From NCBI RefSeq assembly GCF_048544455.1, contig NC_133534.1, forward strand, positions 225,088,292-225,152,291: a DNA stretch of 64,000 nt. Reading direction: 5' to 3'. The position numbers and the translations under genes are program-made. The notes under the pieces were generated by a model, which worked only from the letters and a program-made list of their open reading frames with translations, ran no database searches and was not told where the DNA came from. Source of the DNA: Silene latifolia (lineage: Eukaryota; Streptophyta; Magnoliopsida; Caryophyllales; Caryophyllaceae). This document shows, in pieces, positions 44,403-57,100 of the stretch (position 1 is the first letter of the stretch; every line of letters begins with the position of its first letter).

Positions 44403-45229
44403 TGTTGGAATAAGTGTCCTCCGGCAATAATGCGATCACAACTGTCGATCATAATGATCACATGTTTAAATCTCATTTTAAGAATACATGTGGGATGTAA
44501 TATTTTACAGTCAACTGGTCCACACATATCGGTAATGATTGGCTGACTAGAGTTTGACATTACTGTCGTACGTCGGTGGTGATCAGTTGATCCCCTTAGG
44601 TCATACCTATAGGGAAATACTCTTAATTGATTATTTAATTAATCGTATGCCGATACGGGTTAATTAAATTTCTTAAAATTGACAAGTGATTTTGTGAGTA
44701 AAATTACGTGTCTTATTGTAATTTGATTAAATAAGATTCGGTCTAAGTAATCGAATTGTTTTATTACTTAGATTAATTTATTGTTTATGAAACAATTAAA
44801 AATAGAATGAATAATTTATTATAAATACAAGTTATTGTAGTTTATAATTACATGACCCATTTTGGTACAAGTAATTATGAATTACTAATTATTTTTGTAT
44901 GTGACATATTTAAATTATATGATGATTTTTAATATGTTAAAAATACATTATAATGTAACATGTCAAGTAACATGTCACTATGTCACAATTGACAAATGAC
45001 AAAAATAAAATGGACCACCATGTTATATGGGTGACCGAAATTGGAGGGGTTTTAGGGTTGTTTTGTTTGAATTATTTTATTCTAAAAACACAATCATAAC
45101 CCTAGGGTGTAGGCATGCAAGGCTAAACATCTTGAGAAGAACAAACCTAAAACTAGGGTTGCATGCTAGTCTCTTGTGAAGAGCAACAATAAAAGGCATT
45201 GGGCATGCTACCCAAGGCCAATTTTTCGG
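44403..45229 (+). repeat. Truncated 3' LTR of the copia element
   Basis: It matches 36931-37755 with scattered substitutions and ends abruptly in CCCAAGGCCAATTTT, where sequence of another copia element starts. No target duplication matching GAATG is found, which agrees with a later deletion. Confidence 0.85.
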
Positions 45230-46175
45230 TGTCATGTTCATCTCGAACTTGAAAAAGAAATTAATATATGTTGGAAAGCTCGATGAAGCAGGCTACAAGG
45301 TTCTCTTTGAGCAAAGTTCCTAGAAAATAGTCAAGGAAGCTATAGTGGTAGCTCGTGGGACTAAGAGAGGAATTTTGTACACCACTGCAGGGTGTAGTGA
45401 CATGTGTAGTGTAACTGCGGGAGGGATGAAGAATGAAGTTGTTTCACGAGACTTGTTGTGGGATCCGATAACTATGCATAGTGGGCCTTACATTAAGCAC
45501 CGTGGGAGTAAAGTCGGTGGCTTGAAGGCAGAAGGTGGTCCGAGAACGCACAAGGTGAAACTAGCACGTTTAAATGTGTGTGAAAATTCAAGAAGTTCTA
45601 ATAAGGCAAGAAAGGGTGTTTCGTTTAGGTGGGAGTGCACGTCCTGGAAAACGATGAGTGAAGCCCGACAAGTATGGTTGCCTTTGGGAACAAAGTTGAA
45701 TGGTAAATGGTCAAGGATGGGTAGTACCTTGGCTGGGCTCTTGCATTTAACATGAGCAAAGACATGGTCGTATTAGATGAAGAGTAAAGTTGGCGTTACC
45801 TCCATAATTGTCGGGAGGTGGGAGATTGTTAAAATTAAGTCTCTCGATTATGAAGTTAGATGTTTCTAATTGAGAGATAATGAGGAGGAGTTCCTAACTC
45901 ACTAAAAATTACTTCTGCATTGATCAAGGCAATGAATATAGTAAAGTTACATGGAAGTTATAGCTTGATATTTAACTATAAAAGGAGAAAACTATGTAAT
46001 TTTTATCCTCATATCCTCATTGTATATTTATTTGAGTGATCAATAAAATTCCTAGTACGACTATAGTGAGGACGTAGCCAAGTTGGTGAACTTCGTAAAT
46101 ATTGTGTCTTTGTTATTTTTCCGATTCATATTATCTTTATTATTGTGTGAATGACTCATACCAAAAATCCCCACA
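45230..46175 (+). mobile_element. 3' remnant of a second Ty1/copia element with LTR (fossil)
   Basis: About 45240-45420 encodes a gag-pre-integrase segment (NLKKKLIYVGKLDEAGYK, VARGTKRGILYTTAG), a block that precedes integrase in copia pol. The purine tract GGGAGGTGGGAGAT leads into an LTR at 45827-46175 (349 bp, TGTTAAAATTAAG to ATCCCCACA). The 5' half and most of pol are absent. The junction with the preceding truncated LTR suggests a deletion spanning both elements. Confidence 0.75.
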
Positions 46176-48750
46176 GTTCCCATTTGAATTGGTACATCTT
46201 CCATGCTATGCAAATAAAAGGGAGATCCAGTAACGGCGTGGAAAAAATATATAAAAACAGACAAAATAAAGAAAACACTGAGTTACTAATTACATACTTC
46301 ATGCTAGTTATTTTTTGATTCCTCACAACGTTAGTAATCTACGTATCTTCATCCTGCATATTCAATACAAACACACACAAATTATGCCTAAGTAAGAATA
46401 ACTTAAAAGACAATTGTTTTTTTGGGTTTATTTAAAAGATAATTACACTTGTAATAGTGAAAAGATATTGAAAACAATTAATCGCGTGGTGTTACTTGTC
46501 TATACTATGTATAATGGTTCCTTGCTACCATTTTTTTGGGCAAGTTAAAGTTGGAACTGGTTTTAGAAAGGTTACCGTATGCTTTTCCATATTATATTAT
46601 GAGAGTAAGAGGGAATATTTGCATTCAATGAATCAATTTAGTAATCACCTCTTTTCTCTTTTCCGTTTTTTCCCTTTCGGTTTCATTTAATGCCACTCTC
46701 ATATAAGGGTGGGAAGATTAAAGAGAGTTGAGTTTTGAGAGTAAGATGAAACGTTTCTATTCAATGTTTTTAAGGTCAACATTCAATTTTCTTCATTTCA
46801 CAATTTATTTTGAGTTAGTGCATGCGACCCATGGTAGCGAAGTTAGATAAATTTGGTGAAGTAAGTGAAATTTGGTTAAGAGATGCCACATAGGATTTAA
46901 TATTGCTTTAGAGATGCCATGTCACATGTTTAAGTTTGCCTTTTTTATATTATTTATAGATATTTCATGATTCAAACATTCCAAAAGGGGTGTAAACTAT
47001 GAAAATCACATCTAAGTTTCATATTTTATAATTCAAATTGACATTTTAATTAAAGTTTTCTTAATCGAACATGTTAATGAACCGATTAAGGTTTTTCATA
47101 CTAATTTTTTTAAACCGATTTCACATGATAAAATGTTGGTTGAAAAATTTATATATTTTTCCTTTGGTAATTGTTAAACTTAATTTTTCAAATATTGTAC
47201 TACTTAAAAATTACACATTCATTTATTTATTTAAAATTTATACAAATAAGTACATATTTTTTTAAAAAAAAAATATTAGTTGCAAACACAAAAAAACTAA
47301 ATTAATACAAACTTTTAATTTTTCTCATAATTTTGGTTATCAATCTGCCTTATTTATTTAACCTTTATTTCTTTTATTTAATGGGATGACTTTTTGTTTT
47401 CCCTCTAACATTATTATTATATTTTCTATTTATGTTACCATAATTTTTTTATCTTCCTCTTCATTAACAAAATCCTTCTTTCCTAGAATAAATTATTGAA
47501 ATTAATGCGAAAATTAATTAAAAAATGTTCTTATATAAATATTATAATAATCCTGATTTTCATTTTTATTCAAAAAGTTGGTAGGTAAAGTATACATAGA
47601 GAACTAAATTAATTATTTCACTTTTTTATCTTTATTGTGTTTTGAATTAATAGTTACACTTTTATTTAGTTATTATTTTTGTGTTTGTGTTTACATTGTA
47701 GGAGAATGACAAACTCACATCATGTCATCATCAATAACATTGCATGGAATTGTAAAATAATGGTTGTGGATCTTCTTTTGGCTTGAATACTATTTCAATT
47801 TTATCGGGTTTTTTTTTATTATTATTATGGTGTGTGGAATACCAAATGGTAGTATGAATCTCTAATAAATGGTGAGATGTTACATTTTATATATACTAAT
47901 AACCCTTGGAATATTGATTGGTAAATTTTTGTAAATTGTACTAGATTGTCTTTCACTCTTTCATGCACTTTAATTTCCCGTGTAACAGGTTTCTTCTATT
48001 TGTATTTTGTCAAGAAAAGGTTATAAATCAAATGTTTTAGTCGAAATGTTGAAGTAGGCAGCAAGGAAGTCAACTTGACCATTCAATATTGTCATATGCA
48101 GAGTAACTATTTTGCATGGTTATTGGTTAGAACCCGATGCTCATTCTCCAATTCGTTGTTCCAACTTTAAATGCTTTCAAGCCTTTAAATCATTTTTTGT
48201 TTTCCATCAAATAGTTTCTTCTAATACTCACAATATTTCTTCGAGAAACGTTATTTTAATGAATTGTATATATAATTATTTTCTCATGAATTAGGAAAGC
48301 TATTAATTCTTACAAAGTATAATAGTATTGTTTTGAATGTAATGTTGGATTAATGGAGAGGAAAAATCTATGCTTAGATCTTACGAAGTATGTTTGAATC
48401 ATATATGCTTAAATCTCTATTCATTTTGTCATTCCGAATATCGTGTTGTTAGTTTTGCTAATTTTCTACTACTAATAATTGTCAAGTCCACCTCTAGATC
48501 GAGTTCTACTCCTTGTGTTCCTCTCATACTCTTTCTCTCAAATCTAATCTTTTATATACTACGGAGTATATTATTAGAAAATATAATTTTTTTTTAAATT
48601 GTAGGTTTTATTGTTACAATAAGTTATAGGACAAATAAAAACCATATTACATCACTCTTATTTTTGTGTTATGTATAAATGTTATCTTTTCTTTTCCAAT
48701 ATATTCTCCAATTTAAATGAGTTGTATACATGGAAAGAGTTTAAAACATA
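46176..48750. other. AT-rich intergenic region, no gene recognised
   Basis: Long A/T runs and only short random frames. The 3' part belongs to a Helitron whose 3' end is at 48831; the 5' end could not be fixed (one possibility is TCTCTAATAAATGG at about 47858). Confidence 0.45.
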
Positions 48751-48800
48751 GTGTCATGAGGTCACGTTTATACATGAACTTATATAATCAATCTTAAACG

Positions 48801-48831
48801 TACCCGTGATTTTCACGGGAATAAAAACTAG
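48801..48831 (+). mobile_element. Helitron 3' terminus
   Basis: Hairpin CCCGTGA-TTT-TCACGGG is followed by AATAAAAA and CTAG, then T. This is the Helitron 3' signature on the plus strand. The element extends leftward for an undetermined distance. Confidence 0.7.
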
Positions 48832-49416
48832 TTATATATTAACTACTAAACTAAAGTACAACGAATAAGTTCAATGGTTGTAAGTACAACGCTCGCTAGC
48901 TCACTCGTCAAAACCTCATATAAGCACCAGGCTGCAACTTGCTCATTCGTTAAAAATGAATATCACAGTCAGTGGGGAGTAAATCAGGGTTCTTCCAACC
49001 ATATTAAATCAAGACACGCATAAGCAAAAAGATATTAAAGCATATACAAGATAACCAAATAACATAAGGATGGTATTCAATACATGTGAAGGCAGTACAT
49101 AAAAATGAATGTCACGGTCAGTGGAAGGCTCTATGGGTCTCAAGCTGCCTTAATGCGTTGGTTTCTAGAATATGGGAAGAACGGAACATTAGAATTTTAA
49201 TGATGTTGAGCATGATGTGGATTATATTACAAAACGAGTTCAATATTAGTAAGTGTAAGGTTATTACATGTAACTCATTCATCTTATGAAGATGAGATTA
49301 TAGGATGTCTAAACGATTGAATTCATTAGGAGGTTCTTTGCTTACACTTTGTAAGAGTGGTCTCTTTACTCCCTTTATGAAAGAATAAAATTGGCTTGCA
49401 ATGGCATATGAGACAT
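48832..49416. other. Intergenic stretch, nothing recognised
   Basis: AAAAATGAAT followed by TCACGGTCAGTGG occurs twice (about 48952 and 49101) as a weak direct repeat. No gene is seen. Confidence 0.4.
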
Positions 49417-49700
49417 GATACGTGCAATTTATATAGTCCTTTTGGCCTCTTATTGCACACATTCCCATGTCATTCTCATAGTTTTATATTGCAAAATGCC
49501 TCGAATAGGCTACTTTGGTTTAGTTTGTCCTAATTGCAGGAATAAACCTGAAAGTAGTGGAATCGTACCTTTTTCGGGTTCTCTTAGCATGCATTTATGA
49601 AGATCGAAGGTTTTGAGTAGAAATATCGTGCCTCGGGAAGCATGAAGGAGTATTCGGAAGCTAACCAAACGAAGAAATCATGCTGGTTCAGTGGCTAAGT

Positions 49701-49890
49701 CCTCGATCGAATGGTTTTCTGTTCGATCAAGAGGTTCTGGTGGTCAAGGAAGCTTGATCGAGCCCCTGCAGTGCTCGATCAAAATGATGCTTTTGGAGTT
49801 TACTCGATCGAAGGCCATACTTGTTCATTCGATCGAGAGGAATTGCTGGGATAGTGCTCGATCAAGGAGTCTCAAATCCCTTGATCGAGT
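49701..49890. repeat. CGATCGA palindromes in the Athila-like LTR
   Basis: Imperfect copies of ACTCGATCGAGT start near 49701, 49721, 49752, 49773, 49802 and 49827, with more to 49890. Spacing is 20-31 bp, less regular than in the gypsy element at 25548. Many copies have TTGATCGA or CGATCAA. Confidence 0.8.
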
Positions 49891-50399
49891 GAATTGCTAC
49901 TTAACACGGTATTTCTATTCCGTGATTATCTTAATTAGTATTTTAGTTTATTTAATAAATATCTTCCCTATATAAGGGAAGACGTAATTAGGTTTTAAAC
50001 GAACTCGATTACTCTTAATCATTCTGTTTTTAGGCTTTAATTACTAATGAAACTATTTATCTTCTCCTTTCACGTTACTTTGCTCTTAATTCCGAATCTC
50101 AAGCTTGTAATCTCTCTTTACTCTTACTCTTAATTTAATTCCTCTTTGCCTTCTCTTAATCTTTGCTCTTAATTTCTGTCTTATTGTTATTGTTCTTATT
50201 AGTTTATGTTATTTCATCTTTGTCATATTATGTCTCTTGCTTATTCATATATCGTTGTTGTTAATTCACTAATAGTATAAGTAGCTAATTCTCTCTATGT
50301 TTTTTTTTTTGGGTGAAATGTAAGATTTTCATTAAGCTCGAAACAAGACTATTACAGCCTACTCAGTTTTAATACAACCAAATTTGTAGAACAAAAGTT

Positions 50400-53300
50400 C
50401 TACTTACAAATATCAATGCTACCTAGCCACTGTATATCCTTACTATTGCTAATCCTGGCACGGGAAGCACAAATGCGCATCTTGACCACCTGCCTGATCT
50501 GATGAAGAACCAAATCAGGCATCATCAAACTATGTTCCACTCGAACTCTATTCCTCTGCATCCATATTTGATAGAAACAAGCCAAGAGAGCACAAGTGAA
50601 GATACTTTTCTTTACCTTGGACCAATTCTGACTCCACGCCCATTGCAGTATGTTTGCATTAGGTAAAGTAACTTTAAGGATAGACGCCATCCCTCCCAGA
50701 ATGTATCTACTGTAATCACAAGCCTGGAACAGGTGAGCATGTGTTTCTGCTTCTTTGCCACACAGAAGACAGATCATCAGGACAAATGCCTAAATTAAAC
50801 AGTTTAGCTTTCACCTGTAAAGCTTCTCTAAACAATAACCATCCTATAAACCTGTGCTTGGGCACAGACCAAGAACACCAAATGAACTTGTGCCAAACAA
50901 CCTGCTGAAATTTAGGTCTTAGCAACTCATATCCACTCCTAACAGTATAACCGTTAGGATCCAGTAGCCACTGCCCATGACCATAACCTGAACTCAGCTG
51001 ATCTCTAACCTTGCAGATGTTCTTCCATCCCCAGCTAACATCACCACTGGGAACATAATCAGTCCAAGTTTGGCCCTTTAAATAAATCTGATTGACCCAC
51101 TTAACCCAAAGTTTATCAGGATTAAAGAAACTCCACCAAACAAGCTTCCCCACTGCAGCAGTATTCCACACCAGACTATTCTTAATACCCAAACCACCTT
51201 CATCTTTAGGTGAGCACAATTTATCCCAACTAACTAGAGGAACCCTCATGTGCTCCACCTTTCCATCCCATAGGAAATTTCTACAAATGTTATTCAACCT
51301 ATTCAGAACTCCTTTAGGGATAACAAAAATATTCATCCAATAAGAATATAATGAAGTTAGCACAGCATTGACAAGCACTAACCTCCCAGAGTAGGACAAA
51401 TGTCTATTTCCAAAACCAGTAATCTTACCAATTAATTTCTCCACAAGAATTTGGCAGTGTTGCTTAGATAGCCTCCCAGCAGTAATAGGCACACCTAGAT
51501 ACTTGAAGGGAAGCTGACCCTCCTGAAACCCTGAGACTAACAAAATATCCTCTTTAACCCACCCAGGAACTCCATTAAAATAAGCACTGGTCTTGGATGG
51601 GCTCATATGAAGTCCAGAAGCTCTAGAAAAGGTAGCAAAAGCTCTCAGCAACACTATTATTGACCCCACATCCCCTTTACTAAACAATAATAAATCGTCA
51701 GCAAACATTAGATAGGTTAATTTAACCTTACCACACATGGGGTGATATTTGAACCTGAGATTATCAGTAACATAAGCCAGCACTCTACTCAAGTACTCCA
51801 TAGCAATAGTGAAGAGCAAAGGAGAGAGTGGGTCCCCTTGTCTGAGACCTTTCTTCCCCTTAAAAAACCCAAACATATCCCCATTCAAGACTAGGGAGTA
51901 ACTGGCAGTTGTTACACACTCCATTAGTAGGGCAATAAAAGATGCAGGAAAATCTAAGGCAGTCAACATCTGCTCCAGGAAACTCCAACTAACAGAGTCA
52001 TAGGCCTTCTTCAAGTCAACCTTAAGTAGAAACCTAGGAGACACAGACTTCCTATTATACAATCTAACAATATCCTGGCATACCAGAATGTTCTCAACAA
52101 TGCTCCTTTTCTTAACAAAACCCCCTTGATGATCACTTATGACATCAGGCAATACTTCAGACATTCTATTACAAAGCAGCCTAGAAATGACCTTATAGAT
52201 AATGTTACAACAAGAAATAGGCCTAAATTGGGTCACATTCTGAGGCATTGCACACTTAGGGATCAAAGTAATGAGAGTGTGATTAACCTGCTTCAAAAGC
52301 TTACCAGAAATAAAGAAATCCTTGATGGCACTACAAACAGACTCTCCCACTATATCCCAAGCATCCTTAAAAAAGGCAATAGAATAGCCATCAGGCCCAG
52401 CAGCCTTATGACTAGGAATGGAGAATAAGGCCTTTTTAATCTCAGCATCAGTCGTTGGGGCCAAGAGAATGATTTTATGCTCATTGGTACACCTCTTCCC
52501 CAGCCTAACAATAGATTGACTAACAGGATTAACATCTTCAGAGGTACCAAAAAGTTGAGTATAGAAATCTAGGAAAGCACCCTGAATAAGAGTAGGCTCA
52601 TCACACAAATGCCCATTGGTATCCTCTATTCTTATCACTTTGTTACTCATTTGTCTACCTTTAATAATGGAATGAAAATATCTAGTGTTATCATCCCCCT
52701 TATCCACCCAGGTAGCTTTAGATTTCTACAGGAGGAACTCAGAGCAAGCAGTCTCTAAAAATCTAACACTACTAGCAGCTTCAATTTCCTGATTGATGAG
52801 CTCAGGGTTAAGAGGATCCTCCCTAAGCTTATCTTGAATGAATTCAAGGTTCATCTTAGCTCTAGCAATATTATTCACAATATCATTGAAGTTCTCCTTA
52901 TTTAAATGTTTCAGGGGCCATTTTAAGGACTTAAGTCTCTTAACAAGGTTAAACATAAGTGTGCCAGACCACTTCTTACTCCAGACCTGCCTCACACACT
53001 CAGTAAACTCCTCAGCATGGCTCCACATGTTGTAGTACTTAAAACACCTTCTTGGTTTAGTTAGATTGCTATGTTCCTGAACTACACAAGGTGTATGATC
53101 AAACACACCTTCAGTATAGAAGTGAGCATAGGCAGTACTATTATCTTTCAACCACTCAGCATTAACCAACATTCTATCAAGCCTACTGAATACCCTTGAG
53201 GAAGGCTCCTGCTTGTTATTCCAAGTATACGAAGACCCAATTGCAACACAATCAGTGAGCCCACATTCAGAAACACATTGTTGAAAATCATCCATTTTCT

Positions 53301-53775
53301 CAAAAGTAGTATTACCACCTAACCTTTCAGAGGGAGCCAAAACAGTATTGAAATCCCCATAAACCACCTAGGGCCCCTTAATATTGTTATTATACGCACA
53401 CAGTTTTGCCCATAAGTCCTTCCTTTCAACAACACCATTGAAGGCATAGACCATGGTAACATAAAATTTATACGCAGTGCTTAAGTCTTTAACCTCCAAA
53501 TAAATAGCTTGAGAACAATAATCCAAAAACTGAACACTAAACATAGAAGGTTGCCACAAAACCCAAATTCTACCACCCTTGTGATAACTAGTATTAGTAG
53601 ATAAGCACCAATTAGAACAAAGGTTATTTATTACACTATTTAGAGACAAAGGTTTTACCTTTGTCTCAAGGAGACCAAACAGCCCAACTTGATGATGATG
53701 AAGAAACCACTTAATGTTATTTTGCTTAGTCTGGCTGTTCAATCCCCTGATATTCCAGAATCCGAAGTTATGCAT
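50400..53775 (-). pseudogene. LINE ORF2, endonuclease-reverse transcriptase (inactivated)
   Basis: The likely start is the ATG at 53775 (MHNFGFWNIRGLNS). An APE-type endonuclease follows, with the LLETKV glutamate, GDFNTV and RLDRMLVN. Then comes reverse transcriptase with KAAGPDGYSIAFFK, LRQGDPLSPLLF and the catalytic FADD near 51700. The C-terminal zinc segment is CLLCGKEAETHAHLFQAC near 50700. Three lesions are visible. A TAG at 53368-53370 sits where GPWVVYGDFN would have Trp. A TAG near 52723 sits before KSKATW. A frameshift near 50775 lies before the zinc segment. There is no RNase H domain after the zinc segment. Confidence 0.9.
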
Positions 53776-53983
53776 TACCCCCAGGAAGAGGTAATACACT
53801 ACCAATTACACCAATGCCAACAGTGGGAGTTGCGGTATTAAGGGACTCAAGGAAAGTGGTATTACCAAACTTATTTGAGCTTTGTCCTTTATCCAGCAAC
53901 TCCTGCCTGCTAAATCTTATAATCTTCCTGGAAGGTGTGTTCACAACATGATATTTTCTATTCCTTGTCCAAGACACTTGGAA

Positions 53984-55057
53984 CTAGTTAGGCTTTTCTA
54001 CAGGGGTAACAATATCAGCAGTTGGAGACACAGGCTTAGGGATTGGTACCACTACAGGAGCAGCAGGACCCTTCTTCCCTTGCTGAGCTTTTGGTCTCCA
54101 CTGTTTTTTCCCTTCCTTGGACCCCATCTCCTTCTGACCTTGTGGATTCTTAGTTTTCCTACACTTTGAAGATTCATGACCAATTCCATGACAATGCTTA
54201 CAAAGCACAGGTTTCCATTCAAACTCAACCTTGACAGAGACCACAAGACCATCTTCATCCAAAAACTTAACCTTTTCAGGGATAGGTCTACCAAAAGGAA
54301 CTTCCACCATGACCCGAGCAAACCCAAGTCTAGTCTTGTCCTTTGTAGCAGCATCACATTGAATAAACTTTCCTAACAAACCAACAATCTGAGGAAGACA
54401 CTTACCCCAAAATTTTAGTGGTAAATGTTCAATCCTAACCCATACTGGCACCTCTTTAACTTCCTCTTTAACTAACTCAACATCAGGACTTAATGGTCGC
54501 ACAATAAGGGGTTTATTGTCGAACAGAAAGTGCCCTTGTTGCAAGACTCTATCTTTAGCAGCTTTGGAAGTGAATCTTACCAGGAAAACACCATTTGGAA
54601 GGAAGGGCACCTTATCAATAGGATGTTGAGCCCAGATTCTCCTGATAAATCCATCTACCACCTCAACAGAAGGATTAGCACCCAATATGAAACAATAAAC
54701 CGAGTTTTGCCAGTACTCAAGTTCATCTTTCACATCGTCGACGGTGAATCGAAGTAATACAGCCGGTTCTTCCTCAATAACTGCTAGCTGCTCTTTACCT
54801 TTACGGCGGCGTTGCACCACCCAATCCTGTTCCTCCGAATGAATCTCCTCCAGATCATATGGTTGAACACCAACAACCTGATTCACACTCTTAGTTTTGC
54901 GAGCATCAGCACTTTCAGGAACCCCTACCACTATATTAGGATCAGGGTCCCCAGAAGAAGCCTGCACAACAGTATTATTGCTTGTATTTGTGTTTGATTT
55001 TGTTAATACAGAGACTAGAGGGGGAAATTGTTCGACATTAGAACAATCAATCGACAT
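53984..55057 (-). CDS. LINE ORF1, DUF4283 / zinc-knuckle RNA-binding protein
   Basis: 357 residues from the ATG at 55057. The middle (about 95-265) is a DUF4283 domain, with FRFTVDDV-like start, WAQHPIDKVPFLPNGVFLVR, the GHFLFDNKPLIVRPL block and VPVWVRIEHLPLKFWG. It is followed by a CCHC knuckle CKHCHGIGHESSKC and a basic, Pro/Lys-rich tail. In LINEs this protein binds the element RNA in the ribonucleoprotein particle. The frame is complete. It lies 208 bp upstream of the ORF2 start and is probably translated from the same RNA. Confidence 0.88.
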   Translation of the reverse strand: MSIDCSNVEQFPPLVSVLTKSNTNTSNNTVVQASSGDPDPNIVVGVPESADARKTKSVNQVVGVQPYDLEEIHSEEQDWVVQRRRKGKEQLAVIEEEPAVLLRFTVDDVKDELEYWQNSVYCFILGANPSVEVVDGFIRRIWAQHPIDKVPFLPNGVFLVRFTSKAAKDRVLQQGHFLFDNKPLIVRPLSPDVELVKEEVKEVPVWVRIEHLPLKFWGKCLPQIVGLLGKFIQCDAATKDKTRLGFARVMVEVPFGRPIPEKVKFLDEDGLVVSVKVEFEWKPVLCKHCHGIGHESSKCRKTKNPQGQKEMGSKEGKKQWRPKAQQGKKGPAAPVVVPIPKPVSPTADIVTPVEKPN

Positions 55058-55758
55058 TTTTAGGGATTTTTGGTTAGGGTTTATGATTTTTTTAGGGTTT
55101 TAGTGTTTCTCTCTCTATCTCTTCATCTCTTGTCTTCTGTAGTTGTTTTTAACGGACCACAATATTTCTACCTCCTCTCTATGTTAGGATTAGGGGAGTC
55201 ATGGTAGTGAATAAATAAAGTTATAAAAAGATTAGATGATTGAATTGTGAGAACTGTTTTATGACAATATAATTGTAATCGTTTAGTTGAGTGCACGCTT
55301 CTAAACTAGTTAAATTGGTTAAATTCAGGCCTAGATCGAAATATTGGAATGAACAGACCTGTTATGAACAGTAGACTACCCTAATGAGGATGAAAGTTAA
55401 GTTAGTAGTATTCTAGGGCGGATAGCGGACCGAAAGGACCTTTCCTTTACCCTTCTCACATTAGATCGTCTGAGCTATTTGTGTCTGAGTTGATTAATTA
55501 CCATGGTGAACCAAATTTCTAACATACTTTTCTTTATTTGATCACATCCTTATTTCTCGTTATTCTTATTACTCTTTTCTCTTGCCTTAATCTCTTTTTA
55601 GTTTAGAAATCAATTCAAAATACCCAATTGTTACCTGACGGACTTAGATTAGCGGATAGATATAATAGCCTCCCTGTGGAGATCGACCCTACTTTAGCTA
55701 GCTTCTGTTAGTTGATTTAGGTATTTATTTTTGGTACTAGACGACGGGTATCAAGTTT

Positions 55759-55776
55759 TGGCGCCGTTGCCTGGGA
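55759..55776 (+). other. Primer-binding site of the Athila-like element
   Basis: TGGCGCCGTTGCCTGGGA, five bases after the LTR end. It differs at one place from the TGGCGCCGTTGCCGGGGA typical of Athila/Tat elements. Confidence 0.85.
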
Positions 55777-55878
55777 GGCAATTAGCCTATTTATCTGTTT
55801 ATTTTCGTCTGTCTTAGTCTCAAGTGATTCTCAATTCCTTGAGGCTGTTCTTATTATTTTTCTTTCTTAGTTTTGTGT

Positions 55879-57100
55879 ATGCCGAGGTCTAATAGGTCAG
55901 AATTAGTACTAGCTTATCCTGAACCAGGGCGGACTTTTCGCTATAGACAGAGCTTGTTGAGAAAGAATCGTCAAAAGGAAGGCTTGAGTAGTTTTGAGCC
56001 CGATCTTGAACACTTTTTATTTGCAGAAGACCAGTCTTTTGAAGAAGATACTTCTATTTCTGCAACCAATTATGTGAAGATGTCTAATATCGCGAGTCAT
56101 TCTGAGCCTACAACTGCTTCTATCCCTAAAGGTTTCAACCTTGCAGCAGAGAATGAAAGTACATTCGACATTCGGCCATCTTACATCAATTTGGTCGAAA
56201 GGAATATGTACCGTGGAGTAGCTGGTGAGGACCCGCGAAAGCACATGGAAGTTTTGACAGACTACAGTTCTACCATTCCCGCTACTAAGGGAGTGACACG
56301 GGATAAGATTAAGGAGGTTCTATTTCATTTCTCTCTGACTGATGGAGCCCGAGAGTGGCTCACTGATCTTGATAGAGTTGCAGCTGGGATTACCAATTGG
56401 GAAACCCTGGCCCTAGCCTTCTATAAAAGGTACTTTCCTCCGCAGAGAACTAATCAATTAAGGTGAAAGATTACAAGTTTCAAGCAAACTTCTGACGAGA
56501 ACTTGTACGAGGCGTGGAGTCGGTTCAAGAAACTGGTGCGGTCCGTCCCTCATCACGGTTTCGATCAGTGGTTTTTGTGCAACCAATTCTATAATGGGTT
56601 GTATGACGACCACCGTGCTATTTTGGAAGCTGCATCTAATGGTTGGTTCCAGAAGAACATTGATGATGACAAAGGTTGGGGAATTATAGAGGAGATGGCT
56701 ACCCATTGTGCTGAATATGGGAACTCAAGAGAAGGAATTAGAACAGTTTCTTCTGTTGATAGTGCACTTATAGCTCAGATGGAATCCATGAATGCCAGGT
56801 TCGATAAACTTGAGTTGCGGGCTATGGGGGATCAACAAATGGTTCACTTGTTGACTAGACAAGAAACCATTTCATGTGAGCGATGTGGTAGTAATGACGG
56901 GCACACTGCTAAAGACTGTCTAGCTGAGAAGGAGCAGGTCTTTGCCTTTCAACAATACAGGCAAGGAGGTTCCTACTACAACCATCAAAATGGTGTCCAT
57001 CCTAACTTGATATGGACAAGTCAAAATGTGTTAAATCTGACACCTCCGCCGCAGCAGCAACAACCTTATGTTCCACCTCACAAAGCTCAACAAGGCTTTT
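55879..57100 (+). mobile_element. gag region of the Athila-like element (broken)
   Basis: It starts MPRSNRSELVLAYPEPGRTF. The retrotransposon gag domain is seen as GEDPRKHMEVLTDYSS, the LTDGAREWLTDL block, NWETLALAFYKRYFPP, then YEAWSRFKKLVRSVPHHGF and WFLCNQFYNGL. A zinc knuckle CERCGSNDGHTAKDC and a Gln/Pro-rich tail follow. Coding is interrupted. Confidence 0.82.

Larger units (their letters stand above)
36931..45229 (+). mobile_element. Ty1/copia LTR retrotransposon, broken, 3' LTR truncated
   Basis: The 5' LTR (36931-38233) starts TGTTGGAATAAGTGTCC and ends AACA. A Met-type primer site, CGGTATCATGAGCC, follows. The 3' LTR copy starts at 44403 after the purine-rich GACAAGTGGGAGAT and is cut at about 45229. 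The interior has no long frames. Decayed copia pol is recognisable, for example LYVDDILIIEN at 42777-42809 (RT catalytic motif). An LTKPL-like RNase H/tail segment lies near 43500. The LTRs are only a few percent different by eye, so a heavily degenerate interior with young LTRs suggests a copy mobilised in trans. It is broken in many places. Confidence 0.82.
50302..55174 (-). mobile_element. L1-type LINE, nearly full length, 4.87 kb
   Basis: It is flanked by an 11-bp duplication CTCTCTATGTT (50291-50301, 55175-55185). It has a poly(A) tail seen as T residues at 50301-50310 and the two-ORF layout of plant L1 elements. ORF1 is intact. ORF2 carries two in-frame stops and one frameshift, so the copy is inactive but not old. 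It inserted into the 5' LTR of the Athila-like element and is younger than it. Confidence 0.93.

Noticed and set aside
45345-45755. 136-codon frame that could be taken as a small gene
   Set aside because: Its N-terminal VARGTKRGILYTTAG is the copia gag-pre-integrase block, so it is part of a fossil.
52126-52428. Plus-strand 100-codon frame
   Set aside because: It is the opposite-strand shadow of LINE ORF2 reverse transcriptase.
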